This document shows positions 1 to 11,278 of a stretch of DNA of 64,000 nucleotides, in pieces (position 1 is the first letter of the stretch; each line of letters opens with the position of its first letter). The stretch covers positions 32,960,936 to 33,024,935 of the forward strand of contig OU744446.1 in the NCBI GenBank assembly GCA_916610825.1, read 5' to 3'. Source of the stretch: Haliclystus octoradiatus (taxonomy: Eukaryota; Cnidaria; Staurozoa; Stauromedusae; Haliclystidae). The position numbers and the translations under genes were made by a program. The notes under the pieces were generated by a model, which worked only from the letters and a program-made list of their open reading frames with translations, ran no database searches and was not told where the DNA came from.

Positions 1-2736
1 AATCAAAAATAAAGCATTTAGTCTGACAGTTGAAGGGACAACATTGACTGGTGGTCGCTACGAGCTTAAATTTGAATAAACTATAGCTCATTTCAATGAT
101 CATTGTCAACCATGGCTTCGAACTTTAAGTTTCGGTATAGTTTCAGACACAGAAACAATTTGGTTTGAGGAACGCAAGTGACTCTAAGTGCGTAGGCCTA
201 GAATCTGCTGGTCATTTAATATAATTCTAACCATATTAAAATCATGGGATTTTTCTTAATGTTACACTATTAGCTATTGAGGGGATTATTTGAGGCGGAA
301 AAGCCCACAGAATTTATTTTTCATTTCGATTACCAAATAAATATCAAATAATTAGAATCTATCACAAATAATCATCGGCCCTCCGAGTTTGTAATTTAAT
401 GTGAAAATTTCATTCGGCAAATTACGAAATTTTTCATGCTGTTTCGCAAATTATCAATTTCTAATATTCTGTACCTCAAATAACGAATTTCTCATATTCC
501 GCACTGCAAATTTTTGTCAATACTTTCCGCAAATTACCTATTCCGTTCTGCAAATTACTGATTCTGTTCCGCAAATCACTAATTCTAATATTCTGTTCCG
601 CAAATTACCAATTCCGCACCATTCCGCATAATACTACAAGCCTTCAATTTTTTATTTTATTTGTTGACTAGTAGTATATCATAATGCCTAGACCCTAGTT
701 TGACTTATCATCTCTGATCTTATCCTATCTATTTTGATTTTCAAATTTAGCTTAAAAAAGAAATACAACTACGTGACCGTGATGCGTGTCAAGTGTAACT
801 TTGTCGTCCTTTTCGACTGATAACGTACTAATTAACTAAACTAGGATTACACTCTAGCCTTCCTTGCCTCCACTGCCTTAGCTAAGTTGGCTTTTATCCT
901 CCTTCCCAAGTTCTCTCAGCTCGGCCAAGACTCTCTGTCTCTTTTCACTTTACTTACCATATCCAGGATTCTGATTCTGTCGACGCATCTCACACAATTG
1001 AAATATAGGTTGACAGAAGACCTATTCAAATTGAAGGTTTTTACCTCAAATTATGCGATTGTTTAATTGCTCCACTTCAAAGTAAAGTTAAACCACTAGT
1101 GATGAAATATTTGTTTGTTGACATGTGAAATTTTTCCTCCGCTTCCATTTTGAAGAGTGACGTGTCTCTGCACAGCCTCTTTTAGACCTCATGTGTAGCC
1201 TGCATGCAGACCTTATCTTAATAAAACTGCTTTAACTGCTTTTATGAAATTATGTTGCTCACTCACTGCTCAGAGAGCCTGCAAGCAAGAAGGCTACAGG
1301 CAATATAGACCTCTTAAAATTTTGCTTATGAATTTTTTTATAACCTTTTGACCATTTTAGTAATTATAGCCAATTATTCTAGCTTTCAAGTCTATTTTCT
1401 ACACGATTCGTCTCACTCCGGTGCAATAATTTATTGTTGTTATTCTTCACAGTGAGGTTACAACAATAGTTGTTACTTTTAATTTTTGATTTCTTTTGTG
1501 AGATTGGTTTTTCTGCTGAATTTGTCTCAAAGTCTTCAAAGAAATATTTGTTTCATTTATAATCGGTAGGTAGAATATCTTTTAAAAATGATCAGGTAGA
1601 AAGTAATTATTATTTTCCTCTTAGCTTTCAAGAGATAGACTTTGACAATGTTCAATGTTTGCTAGCGATGTAGCGAAGTGTAACTTAAACTGATGCACAT
1701 GACTAAACTTGTTTTGTGAACTGTACTCTCTGCGTCTGCGGCTCTTGTCTAGGCATACATCTATTATTCCTCTTAGCATATGGCAATATTTTAACATCAG
1801 TTAACCAGCAGTTGATGTATTTTAGTAGTTACCACCAAATCATATTTCCAGAAACCATAAGATAGTGGGATAGGTGTACTGTAGTGTAGTTGTAGAACGA
1901 GCAGGAAGGCTTACTGAAGAAAGACCTACATAAAATACACAGTAAGTCTGCTGCTAGGCTACCACGCTTGGACGCTTCTTAATACAAGCTGGGCCGCAGG
2001 TGTCAACTCGTGCAATCGATTATTTAACGGGATCGAAATTAATAAACAATTTTGGTTATTCTCAAAAACTCCACAATGTTGCATAATATGCACTGACTAT
2101 AATTATAGGCCTAATGCAATCTTCCTCGTTATTAACTGTGATTTTATCAAATATTTTATTATCGGAACTTTATAATTTGATCTTTCAATCTCAAGATTAC
2201 CTTTAGTTTATATGCACCAACCACAGTATGCAAGTAATGACTGTGATGGTCCATTAAATCCATGGCTATTTTTTATTTTCACGTTTTTTCAACATTAAAT
2301 AAAATTACAAATAGTTACTTTTTGGCCCATTGACGCCATAGTAATAATGAAAAAGATACATAGGCCTCCATATACAAAAACAGTCTGATGACTTTAGCAC
2401 ACACCGATTTGACTGCCGTATCTATGCTATTCTGTATATTTTCTTGATTTATTTTTCATCAGAAAGAAATGTGACCAGTATGATGTGCAGCCTGAAGCAA
2501 AAGATGAGCAAAAATAGAGATACTATAATGGTATTATGTATCTTGTAATGCAAGTCAACCGACAAAATGCAACATCAATCATAACAACAATTTAGGTTTC
2601 TAATTTCAACAATATTTCTTATTTGGACTACTAGAGCTGAATAGAAACGTAGACCAATAAAACGTCTCTTCAAGTTAACTATTTGGACTGTCAATACCTG
2701 TAGGCTACAAATGAGATCTGAACTGTTCTAACACAC
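1..2736. other. Non-coding flank upstream of gene A
   Basis: No convincing exon was found in this 2.7 kb stretch. Positions about 40-90 match, diverged, one end of the piggyBac-type miniature element at 26978-27176 (shared core GGTCGCTACGAGCTTAAATT-like). Positions 405-625 are an imperfect minisatellite, listed separately. The promoter of gene A presumably lies here, but no core motif can be picked out with confidence. Confidence 0.5.
405..625. repeat. Imperfect minisatellite, unit about 20-25 bp
   Basis: Variants of TTCTGTTCCGCAAATTAC recur about eight to nine times with spacer words such as TAATTCTAATA. The short open frame over this stretch is just the repeat read through and is not a gene. 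Confidence 0.6.
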
Positions 2737-2795
2737 ATGGCTAATAACTATGAAAGATTGTATTGTATATGTCAAACACATTTCGATGACAAAAG
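2737..2795 (+). CDS. Gene A exon 1: start and first PHD knuckle
   Basis: ATG at 2737 opens a 59-bp exon encoding MANNYERLYCICQTHFDDK plus two bases of the next codon. The CxC knuckle followed by an acidic FDD loop is the first zinc-binding part of a PHD finger of the C-terminal BPTF type. The exon ends AAAAG|GTAAGA, a strong donor in phase 2. The next exon supplies the missing base (AG|G, Arg) and continues YYIGCD. It is too short for ordinary ORF finding and was recognised from the domain and splice signals. A transcript could start further upstream, but this ATG gives a complete N-terminus. Confidence 0.72.
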
Positions 2796-3175
2796 GTAAG
2801 ATAATAAAAATAACAAAAATATTGATAGGAGGATAAAATGCTCTTAGTGACATAAATACACTGTAATATTAAATATTAAATCATATGAGATTAATATTAG
2901 GCTTAATGTTGATGCTGTAATACGAATTCATGAATGACCTCTTTTAATTGATAATGTATTCATAATTCATTTAAAGACGTTCATGAAAATTGGTTCTTCA
3001 CTACAAATTCACAATCTGCAATATTTGAAATATTTCAGATAAAACATTTGAAGTTATTGTTAACATTAGAGCATATTAATTCCCAAAACTATTAATCTCC
3101 TCTAATGCATTTCATTTATTGATTCAGTAGGCCTATATCACTTTGCATGGTCCCTCATCAGGCTAACCCTTGCGA

Positions 3176-3290
3176 AAAACAGTTCAGGAGTTTGTGAATA
3201 GTTCATGAACGTTAAATGGTCACACTTTTCATGAATTTTTCATGAACACTTCATGAAGGTTCATGAAAATTGGAGGCATTTAACCAGGGG
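3176..3290. mobile_element. TTCATGAA-family miniature element, copy 1
   Basis: Begins CTTGCGAAAAACAGTTCAGG and continues with several TTCATGAA palindromes and the words GTTAAATGG and AAAATTGGAGGCATTTAAC. It lies in gene A intron 1. The same terminal word occurs at 4177, 59277 and 59402, which defines the family. Confidence 0.6.
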
Positions 3291-3540
3291 TTCGGTAAAA
3301 TATTTTTGCTCCCAAAATTTTTATGGGATCATTATGCAAAAGCTTTCAAATCTTTTTATTTTACAGTTATTGTAATAAAAGTATGATTAAAAACTGCACA
3401 GTTCTACTTCTCTGTCCAAGAAAACAAAGAACAGGATTTTACTTTTGATTAAAAAACTTGAATACATTAATTTCTTCCTTCTGAATTTGCTAGCCTTCCG
3501 CGAGTCTCAGTCCCAGAATCCCCCATTTTATGTAACCCTG
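3291..3540. repeat. Dispersed intronic repeat family R1, copy 1
   Basis: About 250 bp that recurs at 9165-9430 and 30545-30810. Shared landmarks in order are a GGATCATNATGCAAAAG-like word, TTTTTATTTTACAGTTATTG, CTCTGTCCAAGAAAA, CCTTCTGAATTTG, and an end near GTCCCAGAATCCCCCATTTT. No terminal repeats or coding frame are evident, so it may be a fragment of a larger element. Parts (the AGCCTTC...CCC end) also occur near 6178 and, inverted, near 8875. Confidence 0.6.
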
Positions 3541-3649
3541 CATTCAACGTTCATGAACACCTGGACTGTTTTTTGCCACATATTAGCATACATTCATGTT
3601 GGTCTGTGTTATCTTTGTTTAATAGTGAGTTTTTCTTTGTTTCTTCTAG

Positions 3650-3826
3650 GTACTATATTGGATGTGATGTATGTAACAATTGGTTCCATGGTGATTGTGT
3701 TGGCATATCTGAATCAGATGCTGAGACTATCAATGAATTTATATGTAGCAATTGCAAGAAACAAATAAAGCCAATTGAAGATGATAAATTATATTGTATT
3801 TGCAAGGAGCCCTATGACGATTCCAG
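3650..3826 (+). CDS. Gene A exon 2: rest of PHD1 and start of PHD2
   Basis: The acceptor TTCTTCTAG precedes a 177-bp exon, phase 2 in and phase 2 out. It encodes YYIGCDVCNNWFHGDC, then a helix and CSNC, which completes the Cys4-His-Cys3 ligand set of PHD1. A linker follows, then LYCICKEPYDD, the first knuckle of PHD2. It ends TCCAG|GTAATT. The aromatic residues that form the H3K4me3 cage in BPTF (Tyr, Tyr/Phe, Tyr, Trp) are all represented (LYC, HF, YYIG, NNW), so a histone H3K4me3 reader role is a reasonable inference. Gene C has an exon of exactly the same length, phase and content at 33900-34076. The likely role is nuclear chromatin binding that places the zinc-finger array. Confidence 0.82.
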
Positions 3827-4081
3827 GTAATTACGATAGGCCTACTGAGTGTTAATTTAATGCATCTTATGTTCGGATTTATTATTATGATTTTAGTTGT
3901 CATGTGTTCTTCAAATGACATATCATTTAAATTTAAATACTGTTGATAAAGTATATTTTCTTTCGTTATGCGAAACAGAAAGCGAAATAAAAAATCAAAG
4001 CTTGTCTAAACCACAACTGGAAAACAACGGTGCTGTATATGATTGTTAATTTTATCATTTCACCACAAACTGGGTAAGAGC

Positions 4082-4425
4082 CTATAGCTTTTTTTCACCG
4101 AAGTGGTTGGTTAGTTGGTTAGTGGTTTTGGAACTTGTTTATGTTTAATGGCACAATGCCTTTCCTGACGCCAACCACCCCTGCGAAAAACAGTTCAGGA
4201 TTTCATGAACTGGCTCGATTTTCCTGAACATGAATACTCACAGATAGTCCATGAGAATTGGACCATTTAACGTTCATGAACTGTTAATGAACTCCTGAAC
4301 TGTTTTTGCAAAGACAATAGTGCTTTTGCCAAGGATTGAACCCAAGACCCTGCAAGCCAATGTTCAATGCCATAACCATTGCCTACACCAAGGCCTAACT
4401 CAAAGAAACTGAAAGACCTTACTCC
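4082..4425 (-). mobile_element. Old tRNA-derived SINE copy, split by a miniature element
   Basis: Read on the minus strand, 4425-4316 matches the tRNA-like head of the SINE at 19226 (CCTTGGTGTAG, then a GGTTCAATCC box B), and 4176-4082 matches its body (TGGCGTCAGGAAAGGC, tandem TAACCAAC, poly-A-like end). The two halves are interrupted exactly between the GGTTGGCGTC body word and the CACTAT word by the TTCATGAA-family element at 4177-4315. Confidence 0.7.
4177..4315. mobile_element. TTCATGAA-family miniature element, copy 2 (full)
   Basis: About 139 bp with terminal inverted repeats: CCCCTGCGAAAAACAGTTCA at the left and ACTCCTGAACTGTTTTTGCA at the right. It contains internal TTCATGAA/TGAACATGAA words and sits inside the SINE copy at 4082-4425. 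The uninterrupted SINE at 19226 serves as an empty site. Confidence 0.75.
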
Positions 4426-4832
4426 AAAACACATACTTTCGCATTTATAGGTATGGTAGCCTATAGGTAACAGTTGTGGTAACGGTGATGTTCCTATGTC
4501 TGCCATAGTAAAATGTGGGATTAAATCAATAAAATTAATAAATTTTTTCATTGCTGATCAGTATAATAAAGTGGGAGTTAAGTATCCTTCTATTCGTAAT
4601 TTATTTACTTTAAATTTCGAGTATATAATTCACATGAAAATACAAAGAATTAACTAATATAAGCTAACGTAATGTAAAGTAAAGAGGTGAATGTGAATAC
4701 TGTACCACTATAAATAAATTATTTAATTCATATTAATTACAATATAATATAAAATACTATTTTTTTTACTAAACTACATTAAGATCATTGGGTCATAAGT
4801 AAAAGTAAAAATAATTATGATTATCTTAAATT

Positions 4833-5661
4833 CTAAATTGACTTATTTGAGATAGATCTCCGAAGAACTTTTTGTATGTTCTCAAATTTCGATTTAAAAA
4901 CTTCTTTTGTGATACCCTTCTGCATCATAATACTTTCAAACTTTGTCATTTTTATTTGGCAGAGAGGTGGCCTTGGTGATTTTATACATTTTGCTGTTTT
5001 CTTTCCTGTCCGCGAACAATTAATCAATTCCTCTTGGGTGTATACAGTAAACATTGCTGTTTTTATTTCACTGTTAACATTTTTAATGTCAATAAACTCT
5101 GCCTTTACATTCTGCATTTTGAAATCTGGGGTTCCATCCAACTGTGCCCTTTGTGTTGAGAGTTCTGAAGGCTCTATTTTTGGTTTCACAATTTCTACAG
5201 GCTTTGTCACTGCGACTGGCTTTGATATTGGTTTGGCAGCTGCCATAGGCTTCAAGACTGCAATCTGATCCACTGCTACAGCAGGCTTTGAAGTTGACAT
5301 ATGCTTTGAACCTAACACATGCTTCGAATTTGCTACATTCTTTGAAGCAGCAAGTGGCTTTGAGGCTTTATGGGTCTTTGACTTTGCTTTGGCTGACATA
5401 AGTTTAGAAGCTGCCACAAGTTGGGAGGCTGACATACGCTTTGAAACTGCCACAGTTTTTGAAGCTGCCAGATGTTTAGAAACTGCAAGTGACTTTGATG
5501 CTTTCAGAGGTGTCGAAGTTAATTTAGGTGATTTTAATTTTGGCGAAGAAATTGATGACATCATTTTAAATCCATCAAATAATTTCACCTTATCCTCCAA
5601 TTGTTTTAGTCTCTTTTTCAAACAGGTAACTTCTCCTTCCAGTTTCAGAATTCTCTTGTCA
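4833..5661 (-). CDS. Gene D last exon: coiled coil, ASK repeats, BEN-like end
   Basis: On the minus strand the acceptor TTATTTTTCAG precedes an 829-bp exon that runs to a stop at 4835-4833. It encodes a short Lys/Glu/Leu-rich coiled coil (KLEGEVTCLKKRLKQLEDK), then about 110 residues of degenerate repeats around (A/V)xSKxxA, then proline/lysine segments with two sumoylation-like sites (VKAE, PKIE). The C-terminus has TQEELINCSRTGKK and VLRRSISNK, which resemble the second half of a BEN domain (a DNA- or protein-binding module of nuclear repressors). The BEN call rests on motif memory and is moderate. The gene lies antisense within the large intron 2 of gene A. Confidence 0.68.
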
Positions 5662-6487
5662 CTGAAAAATAATAAGAAATGGTAATATGAATAGTGATAT
5701 AATAATCTAAATTTTGTGTTAACACATTTATCATGATACTTTCTTATGCAACCTTTGGTGGACATCAACTATACACTGACAGATTTTACAAATTAATTTC
5801 TGTAATCTTTGTTCATTCAAAAGCAAATATGTTTCATAATAAAGTGCCTATTGAAGATTCTAATAAACTATAATATGGAAATGTAATGCAGAGATAGAAA
5901 AATAATTTATTCAGCGCTCCAGGTATAATGCTTACATTTATGAATTATAAGCATTTCATAAATTGTTCAGCCAATCAAATTTGATTGCATGCAGCGTGTC
6001 ACAAGCATATTAGCCTTCGGGGAACCTGGCGTAATTTGATTTTCAAAAAGTTTAACATTTTGAAATTTTAAAAACAAGATAGCTGAAATGTTACTTAAAT
6101 TGATAATATGAAAGTTGATAACATTAAATTTAAATTCTAAATTGAAAGTTTTAAATGAAAACCTTCTGAGTTTGTGCTAGCCTTCCGAGAAACAGGTTTC
6201 TAGGATCCCGCACTTTGTGGCAGCCTGATCAATGAGATAAGATATGTAGTGATTCTTTTTGTTAAGAATTGTTGTTATTTTGACCTGTTACATCATTGGC
6301 ACTTATATGATGTAGCCACCCAAAAACCAACCAACGGAGTCTTACAGACATGGCGGTACTTTACAACATACATGGAGTGAAGCAATTGATAAAGGATTTC
6401 AATAATACTGACATTAATTACAATGGTCTCTTTACAATTGCAACTAATTAAGAAAGATTGGCAAAGATAATAATAGTTCACAAGTAA

Positions 6488-7172
6488 TTTTACTTGCTCC
6501 AAGTCTCACTTATTTTTATTACAATTTTGATATGTTGGTACGTGAGACTTGTGTCCTTTGCACATTCTATTGACTATTGCTTTGCAAGACAAAACAATCG
6601 CACCAAACCATGCGAGATGATGTAAAATATTTTGAAGTTGTCCAGGGAGTCGTCTTCATTCCAAATTCGTTTTTGCAAACATGCAGTGCAGTTTAAACAT
6701 GATTTAAACGATTTAAATTTGGCTTCATGATCATCAGTTAAATCTTTAGAGCTGTCGAAAATATTATAACTAGGAAATATGCTGTTGTTCTTGCTTCAAC
6801 AAACTGATTCAGGCAAGCTGTTGCTCTTTAAAATTCTGCAAACTTTCTCAGTTTTGAATGATCGTTGTGGTGGCGAGAAAAGCCAAAGATTTATTCCTGT
6901 AGTCAGTATATTAGTAAGTTTCATTAAAAATCAAGCAAGTATTAAAAAGAAATTGTATAAACTCTTTAAATGTGGATGTTTACAACTTGACGCCATGTGA
7001 ACCCCCGATTATTTCATCTTTCAAAAACGTAAAAATTTATGACAACAATGAGATCAGACAAGCCGGCGTTGGGCAGAATCCTGCCCAACACTTGATAAAG
7101 GACACAAGTCCCGCTTACCAACCATCAAATCTCGGCACATCGAAGTAAGCGGGACTTGGAGCCAGTCAAACA
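6488..7172. mobile_element. Foldback element with hairpin ends
   Basis: The left end (about 6488-6565) and right end (about 7085-7172) are inverted copies of each other, and each end is itself a hairpin: CAAGTCCCGCTTAC pairs with GTAAGCGGGACTTG at 7107-7160, and a diverged CAAGTCTCAC/GTGAGACTTG pair sits at 6499-6553. The 500 bp between hold no recognisable gene, though the minus strand shows a broken frame that may be transposase remnant. Confidence 0.55.
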
Positions 7173-7499
7173 AGTAAGAGACTTCTACTTTCAAATTGAA
7201 GTCCTTTTTCAGATGTCAATGTCCTCATTTGTTTACGATCAGTTGTTATTTTACAATATGGTTTTAATTATTAACTGCATAGTGTATTTCCTATTTGTTG
7301 GGCATGTTAAAGTAAGCACCACATAGGCTGATGACTGTAATGTTCTACTTGTGTTGTTGTAATAATAAGAAATTTAAAGCTGATGAACCTAACATAATGA
7401 TAGGAACTGCGTTCTCAGCAGAGGAAACAAACCGCAATTCCATTACAACTTTATTATCTGCTTTAGGGTCAAGGAAAATTCAGTAAAATAATTATTTAC

Positions 7500-7581
7500 C
7501 TCTTATTTTTTTCTTCAACTGTTGAATGTTTTTTACCATTACGGTCAGAAACAGCATTTTGTATTTTTATGTCACCATCCA
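7500..7581 (-). CDS. Gene D internal exon
   Basis: On the minus strand the acceptor CTCTTTCAG is followed by 82 bp that are open in the frame demanded by both neighbours (phase 1 in, phase 2 out), ending AAGAG|GTAAAT. It encodes DGDIKIQNAVSDRNGKKHS and a Glu/Lys-rich end that leads into the coiled coil of the last exon. The phase match with both flanking exons is the main support. Confidence 0.6.
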
Positions 7582-7905
7582 CTGAAAGAGATCATACAGA
7601 TATTATTGAGTAAAATTTATCATGCTAAAGTTGTTATCGATCAAATATAAAACACAGGTTGTTAACACGACTTCATGAAAGATAATTTCTCTATGGCTAT
7701 GAATGCTAATAAAGGGTGAAGTCTACGTCTGCTTGCTGGTTTTGTATTCATATTTGCCACAATTGAGGAATGTTGGACATTCTCAGAAGCTTTCAAGAAT
7801 TTTCTAGTGTCTCATAACATTTCTTAAGTAGTAAATATGACGGAAAAACATAGCATGTGTGTTGCAACCATATCATAAAATGAAACAAACTCAGTCTGAT
7901 TTGTC

Positions 7906-8330
7906 TAGCCTGTGTGCAGACAGACTTTTCCTTTGTATAGTCTGTCTGCGTATTGGCGCTGAGTATTGCGTAATAAGTGTTTGTACTGAATTCATATTAA
8001 ATATATATATTCATGTAGTGTGGTTTCCTGTCATTACAGTCAAACCTGTTATAACGGTCACCTCTTTAAAGCGGCCACCTGTCTATAGTGGTCACTCTTG
8101 CAATGTCTAAAATCATATTTTCTATTGAATCAAACCTGTATATAAAGGTAACCTGTCTATAATGATCAATTTATCTACCTCTCGTAGCTGGCTGTTATAT
8201 ACAGGTTTCACTGTACTCAAATTTCATGTATTTAAAATATTTGCCAATTGTTCATATATTTGATTGGACAATCACAACATATTATCAAAAAGTGGTTGTA
8301 ACTGATTTATTAGAAATAGTATTTTATTAG
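7906..8330. mobile_element. hAT-like miniature element, interrupted copy
   Basis: Starts TAGCCTGTGTGCAGACAGAC and matches the reverse complement of the right half of the element at 11020-11278 (shared GTGGTTTCCTGTCATTA, CCAATTGTTCATATAT, CCAATCACAA). Its left terminus is clear; its right side fades near 8330. It is interrupted exactly at a TA by the element at 8037-8213. Confidence 0.65.
8037..8213. mobile_element. Tc1/mariner-type miniature element (family M1)
   Basis: 177 bp flanked by TA on both sides, with inverted ends CAGTCAAACCTGTTATAACG and TATATACAGGTTTCACTG. Family M1 internal words are CGGTCACC/GTGGTCA and ATCTACCTCTC. The uninterrupted host word GTCATTACTCAA at 11180-11200 (minus strand) confirms the insertion site. 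A partial second M1 copy lies at about 11605-11689. Confidence 0.8.
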
Positions 8331-9164
8331 AGTGTGTCATGTATATCATGTATTCTTACAACATGGTCTCTTTGGCAATTTCTTTCCATTGCTGGCTTGG
8401 GCAACTGCCTTCTTTTTATTTGCGATATCATCTAAATGTGATAGAGAATAAGGAATGTTTGACAGCATTCAGGGCAGGCTAACATAATTTTATGTTAGAG
8501 GCTATACTAATTGCAACGGTTTGCATCACGTGGCATCTCGTATACTAAGAACCATTTTACTAAATGTTATCTCTCGTCTGTCAAATTAAGAAAGGCCAAT
8601 CGGTTGCAGTCTTGAGGAGTTGAGGTTGTATGACTTGTTTTTGTTGTTGTTTAATAGAAGCGTGCACATTTGTAAAGGACAGTAGCTGGTTCACAAACAT
8701 GTGATCATAACTTGATAAAGGTTAAAGATTTGTGGTCAAATTCTTCTTATTTATCAATGATTTGACAATTTTTTACAAACAATTCTGTTACAAACCAGTG
8801 TGTTTGAAGGTCTGACATAATCATACAACATCAGGGTCCGACAAAGTCTGGAAATTTGGAAACCTGGTTTGCGGAAGGCTAGCAAAATTCAGAAGAAAAA
8901 GAGAAAATACTGGATATAAAGCTGAACTAATTTGAAAAATATGAAAAATAAAAATTCAATTTTACGTTTTTATGTCAGTAAAATTACTCAAACGTTTATC
9001 TGAAAAGTTGAGGTTTGCAGAAGGTGAAAGGTTTTGTCAGACCCTGTACAACGTATGTCAGTTTTCTAACTCAATTCAATATTATCAAAGTTGTGTGCGT
9101 TATTTGGCTTAAAACTCTCATGAAACAAAAACATTCCAGTGGTGGTGATTAACTCAAGACCAGG

Positions 9165-9430
9165 GTTTGATCAAATATCTTTCCTCCTGGGATTCCAATT
9201 TTTCCGTCCAAACTTTTCAGAGGATCATCATGCAAAAGTTTTCAAATATTTTAATGTTAGGCCTACTATAGGGCTATTGTCATTAAAGTATGATAAACTG
9301 AACAAGTTTACGGAAAATGATGTTTTTTTTTATTAAAAAACTTGAATACAACAATTTCTTCTCCTTCCTTCTAAATTTGTGCTAGCCTTCGGGGATGCTC
9401 CGTCCCAGCATCCCCTATTTTATCGAACTC
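9165..9430. repeat. Dispersed intronic repeat family R1, copy 2
   Basis: Same order of landmarks as 3291-3540 (GGATCATCATGCAAAAG, CTTGAATACAACAATTTC, GTGCTAGCCTTCGGGGA, CCCTATTTTAT). It lies in gene A intron 2. Confidence 0.55.
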
Positions 9431-9524
9431 CGCTCAAGACTGTGATTTTCGATTGAATGCCTAATAACAGCAACATATTATATGCTTGCAAATCATTGAA
9501 CACCTGACAAAATGTAGATCTTAC

Positions 9525-9617
9525 CGGACAAGTTGCATTTCAATGGTGGCATTTTCTTTCGCTTTGAACCTTTCTTCTTCTTTGATGATGAATTTTTACC
9601 AAACACTTTCTTCAAAA
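9525..9617 (-). CDS. Gene D upstream exon, lysine-rich
   Basis: On the minus strand a 93-bp open exon after TATTGATAG encodes KKVFGKNSSSKKKKGSKRKK followed by MPPLKCNLS, and ends TCCG|GTAAGATC, a strong donor in phase 1 that matches the exon at 7581. The poly-lysine stretch would act as a nuclear localisation signal. The first coding exon of gene D was not found; it lies further upstream on the minus strand or outside what I could recognise. Confidence 0.5.
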
Positions 9618-10626
9618 CTATCAATATAAAGTCAAGAATTTAAAACAAATGCAATCCTTTGACTAGCTGATGAATGATGCAAAATGTTTCTGTTTTCTTA
9701 AAATAATTATTTTTAATCTGGAATCCCTGGATATCACATTTTTTGTTTTCAGCTAAATTGCAAATAAATTTTAGCAAGGAACAGCAAAACCATATTAGAT
9801 AGATTTTTAACCCCAAATAATTGAGAACACAGAACAAGAACACAGAACAAAGAAGAACAACAGCAAATACACATTCAAACATTGATAATTGTTTATTTAC
9901 TCCTGTTATATAAAATTAACCCAGCAAAGCTGATTTGTTATTCATTGTAATGCAATGCAATGCATTCTGTTTATTACAGCAAACCACCTATAACATTTAA
10001 CAAAATGACCAAGTATAGATAAGTGACATTTGTTTACAGGGGCAATTTAATGTAATATTGTTGATTGTATATTGCTGAAGTGGCAGCTACATAATGGTGA
10101 TGGCTTACATAAATTGTTCTGTTTAAAAGGAATTTGATATACAGTCCTCTCAATATCGTCTTCGTTCTAGTTCTTCCTTCAGACAGCAATTTAGGATATA
10201 TGTAGTAATCACAGGAACTGTTCACAACCGTTATACCAAGTTTTGAAAGTAAAGGTGTGCGTGTGTGAGTGTATGTGTTAAGTCTTTTTTTGCTGTTTTC
10301 GCAATCATTTTCAAGCAAGATATTTGAGTTAAATATCACTAGAGTTGTTGTTTTCCAGGCATGGTTTTGCTTGTTTTGCTTTCTGTTTTGTGCAACCAAA
10401 AACACATACTGTTTCAACTGAATTATTTTTTTACAGCTTTCATCTTTAATTATATTTCCGATTGTCCCATTTAAAGAACACAACAAACACACATTCAAAC
10501 AATGATAATTGTTTATTTACTCCTGTTATATAAAATTAACCCATCAAAGCTGATTTGTTATTCATTGTTAGTACTTTATAATCTTATAATCTAGCTCTTG
10601 AATTTTATTTACTCTTTATTATTCAG

Positions 10627-10946
10627 GTTCTATATCGAATGTGATAATTGTCAAGATTGGTTCCATGGTACTTGTGTCAATGTATCTCAATTAGAGGCTG
10701 ATAAAATGATAAAATATAGCTGTCCTCTTTGCATGCCCTCAAGCAACAACAAAAATAACCCCAAAACAAATTTAATTGAAGAATCATATGAAGAGATTTC
10801 AATATCAAAACGTGGCCATCCTCGTAAGGCAAGGAAGAAAAAAGCTAGTATTCCAGTATACACAGAATCAGATAGTTTTTCAGATGATAGTGAAAAGGAA
10901 GATGACATGAAATTATCAGAATTAAAATCTGCTATTGCACTTAATG
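10627..10946 (+). CDS. Gene A exon 3: rest of PHD2 and basic/acidic linker
   Basis: The acceptor ATTATTCAG is followed by G, completing the split Arg codon, then FYIECDNCQDWFHGTC and CPLC, which finish PHD2. Cage positions are kept (Tyr, Tyr, Tyr, Trp). After the finger comes an Asn/Ser-rich stretch, then KRGHPRKARKKK, a basic patch like an AT-hook or nuclear localisation signal, then a Ser/Asp/Glu-rich tail. The exon is 320 bp and ends AATG|GTATGT in phase 1, the phase expected by the zinc-finger exon at 12199. Intron 2 before it is 6.8 kb and contains antisense gene D. Confidence 0.82.
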
Positions 10947-11019
10947 GTATGTACTTTAGATGTGAATTATATGTTACTACTGTATAAAAGCAAATTTCTA
11001 TCCCTAATATCACAAAGCA

Positions 11020-11278
11020 TAGCCTGCGTGCAGACAGACCTTTTCTTTGTGAAGTCCGTCTGCTCGTTAGCGCCAAATTTAGCGTACTGATTGTTCTTTC
11101 CACTGCCAATTTTTCGGCAGTAAATTGTGATTGGCTAATAAAATATATGAACAATTGGCCAGTATTTTAAAATAAAGGAAATTGAGTAATGACAGGAAAC
11201 CACATTTAGTACGTGATACTCCCCGCGCCAATATACAAACGGACTATACGAAGGAAAAGTATGTGTGCACGCAGGCTA
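11020..11278. mobile_element. hAT-like miniature element, complete
   Basis: 259 bp with inverted ends TAGCCTGCGTGCAGACAGAC and CTATACGAAGG...TGTGCACGCAGGCTA. It is flanked by a direct repeat CACAAAGCA at 11011-11019 and 11279-11287 (8-9 bp), the target duplication size of hAT transposons. It lies in gene A intron 3. Confidence 0.8.

Noticed and set aside
401..631. 76-residue open frame at the left edge
   Set aside because: It coincides with a degenerate 20-25-bp minisatellite and has no domain or splice context.
10034..10498. 154-residue minus-strand open frame
   Set aside because: Low-complexity content with no domain; parts such as GATAATTGTTTATTTACTCCTG occur twice nearby (9885 and 10503), suggesting a local duplication in the intron.
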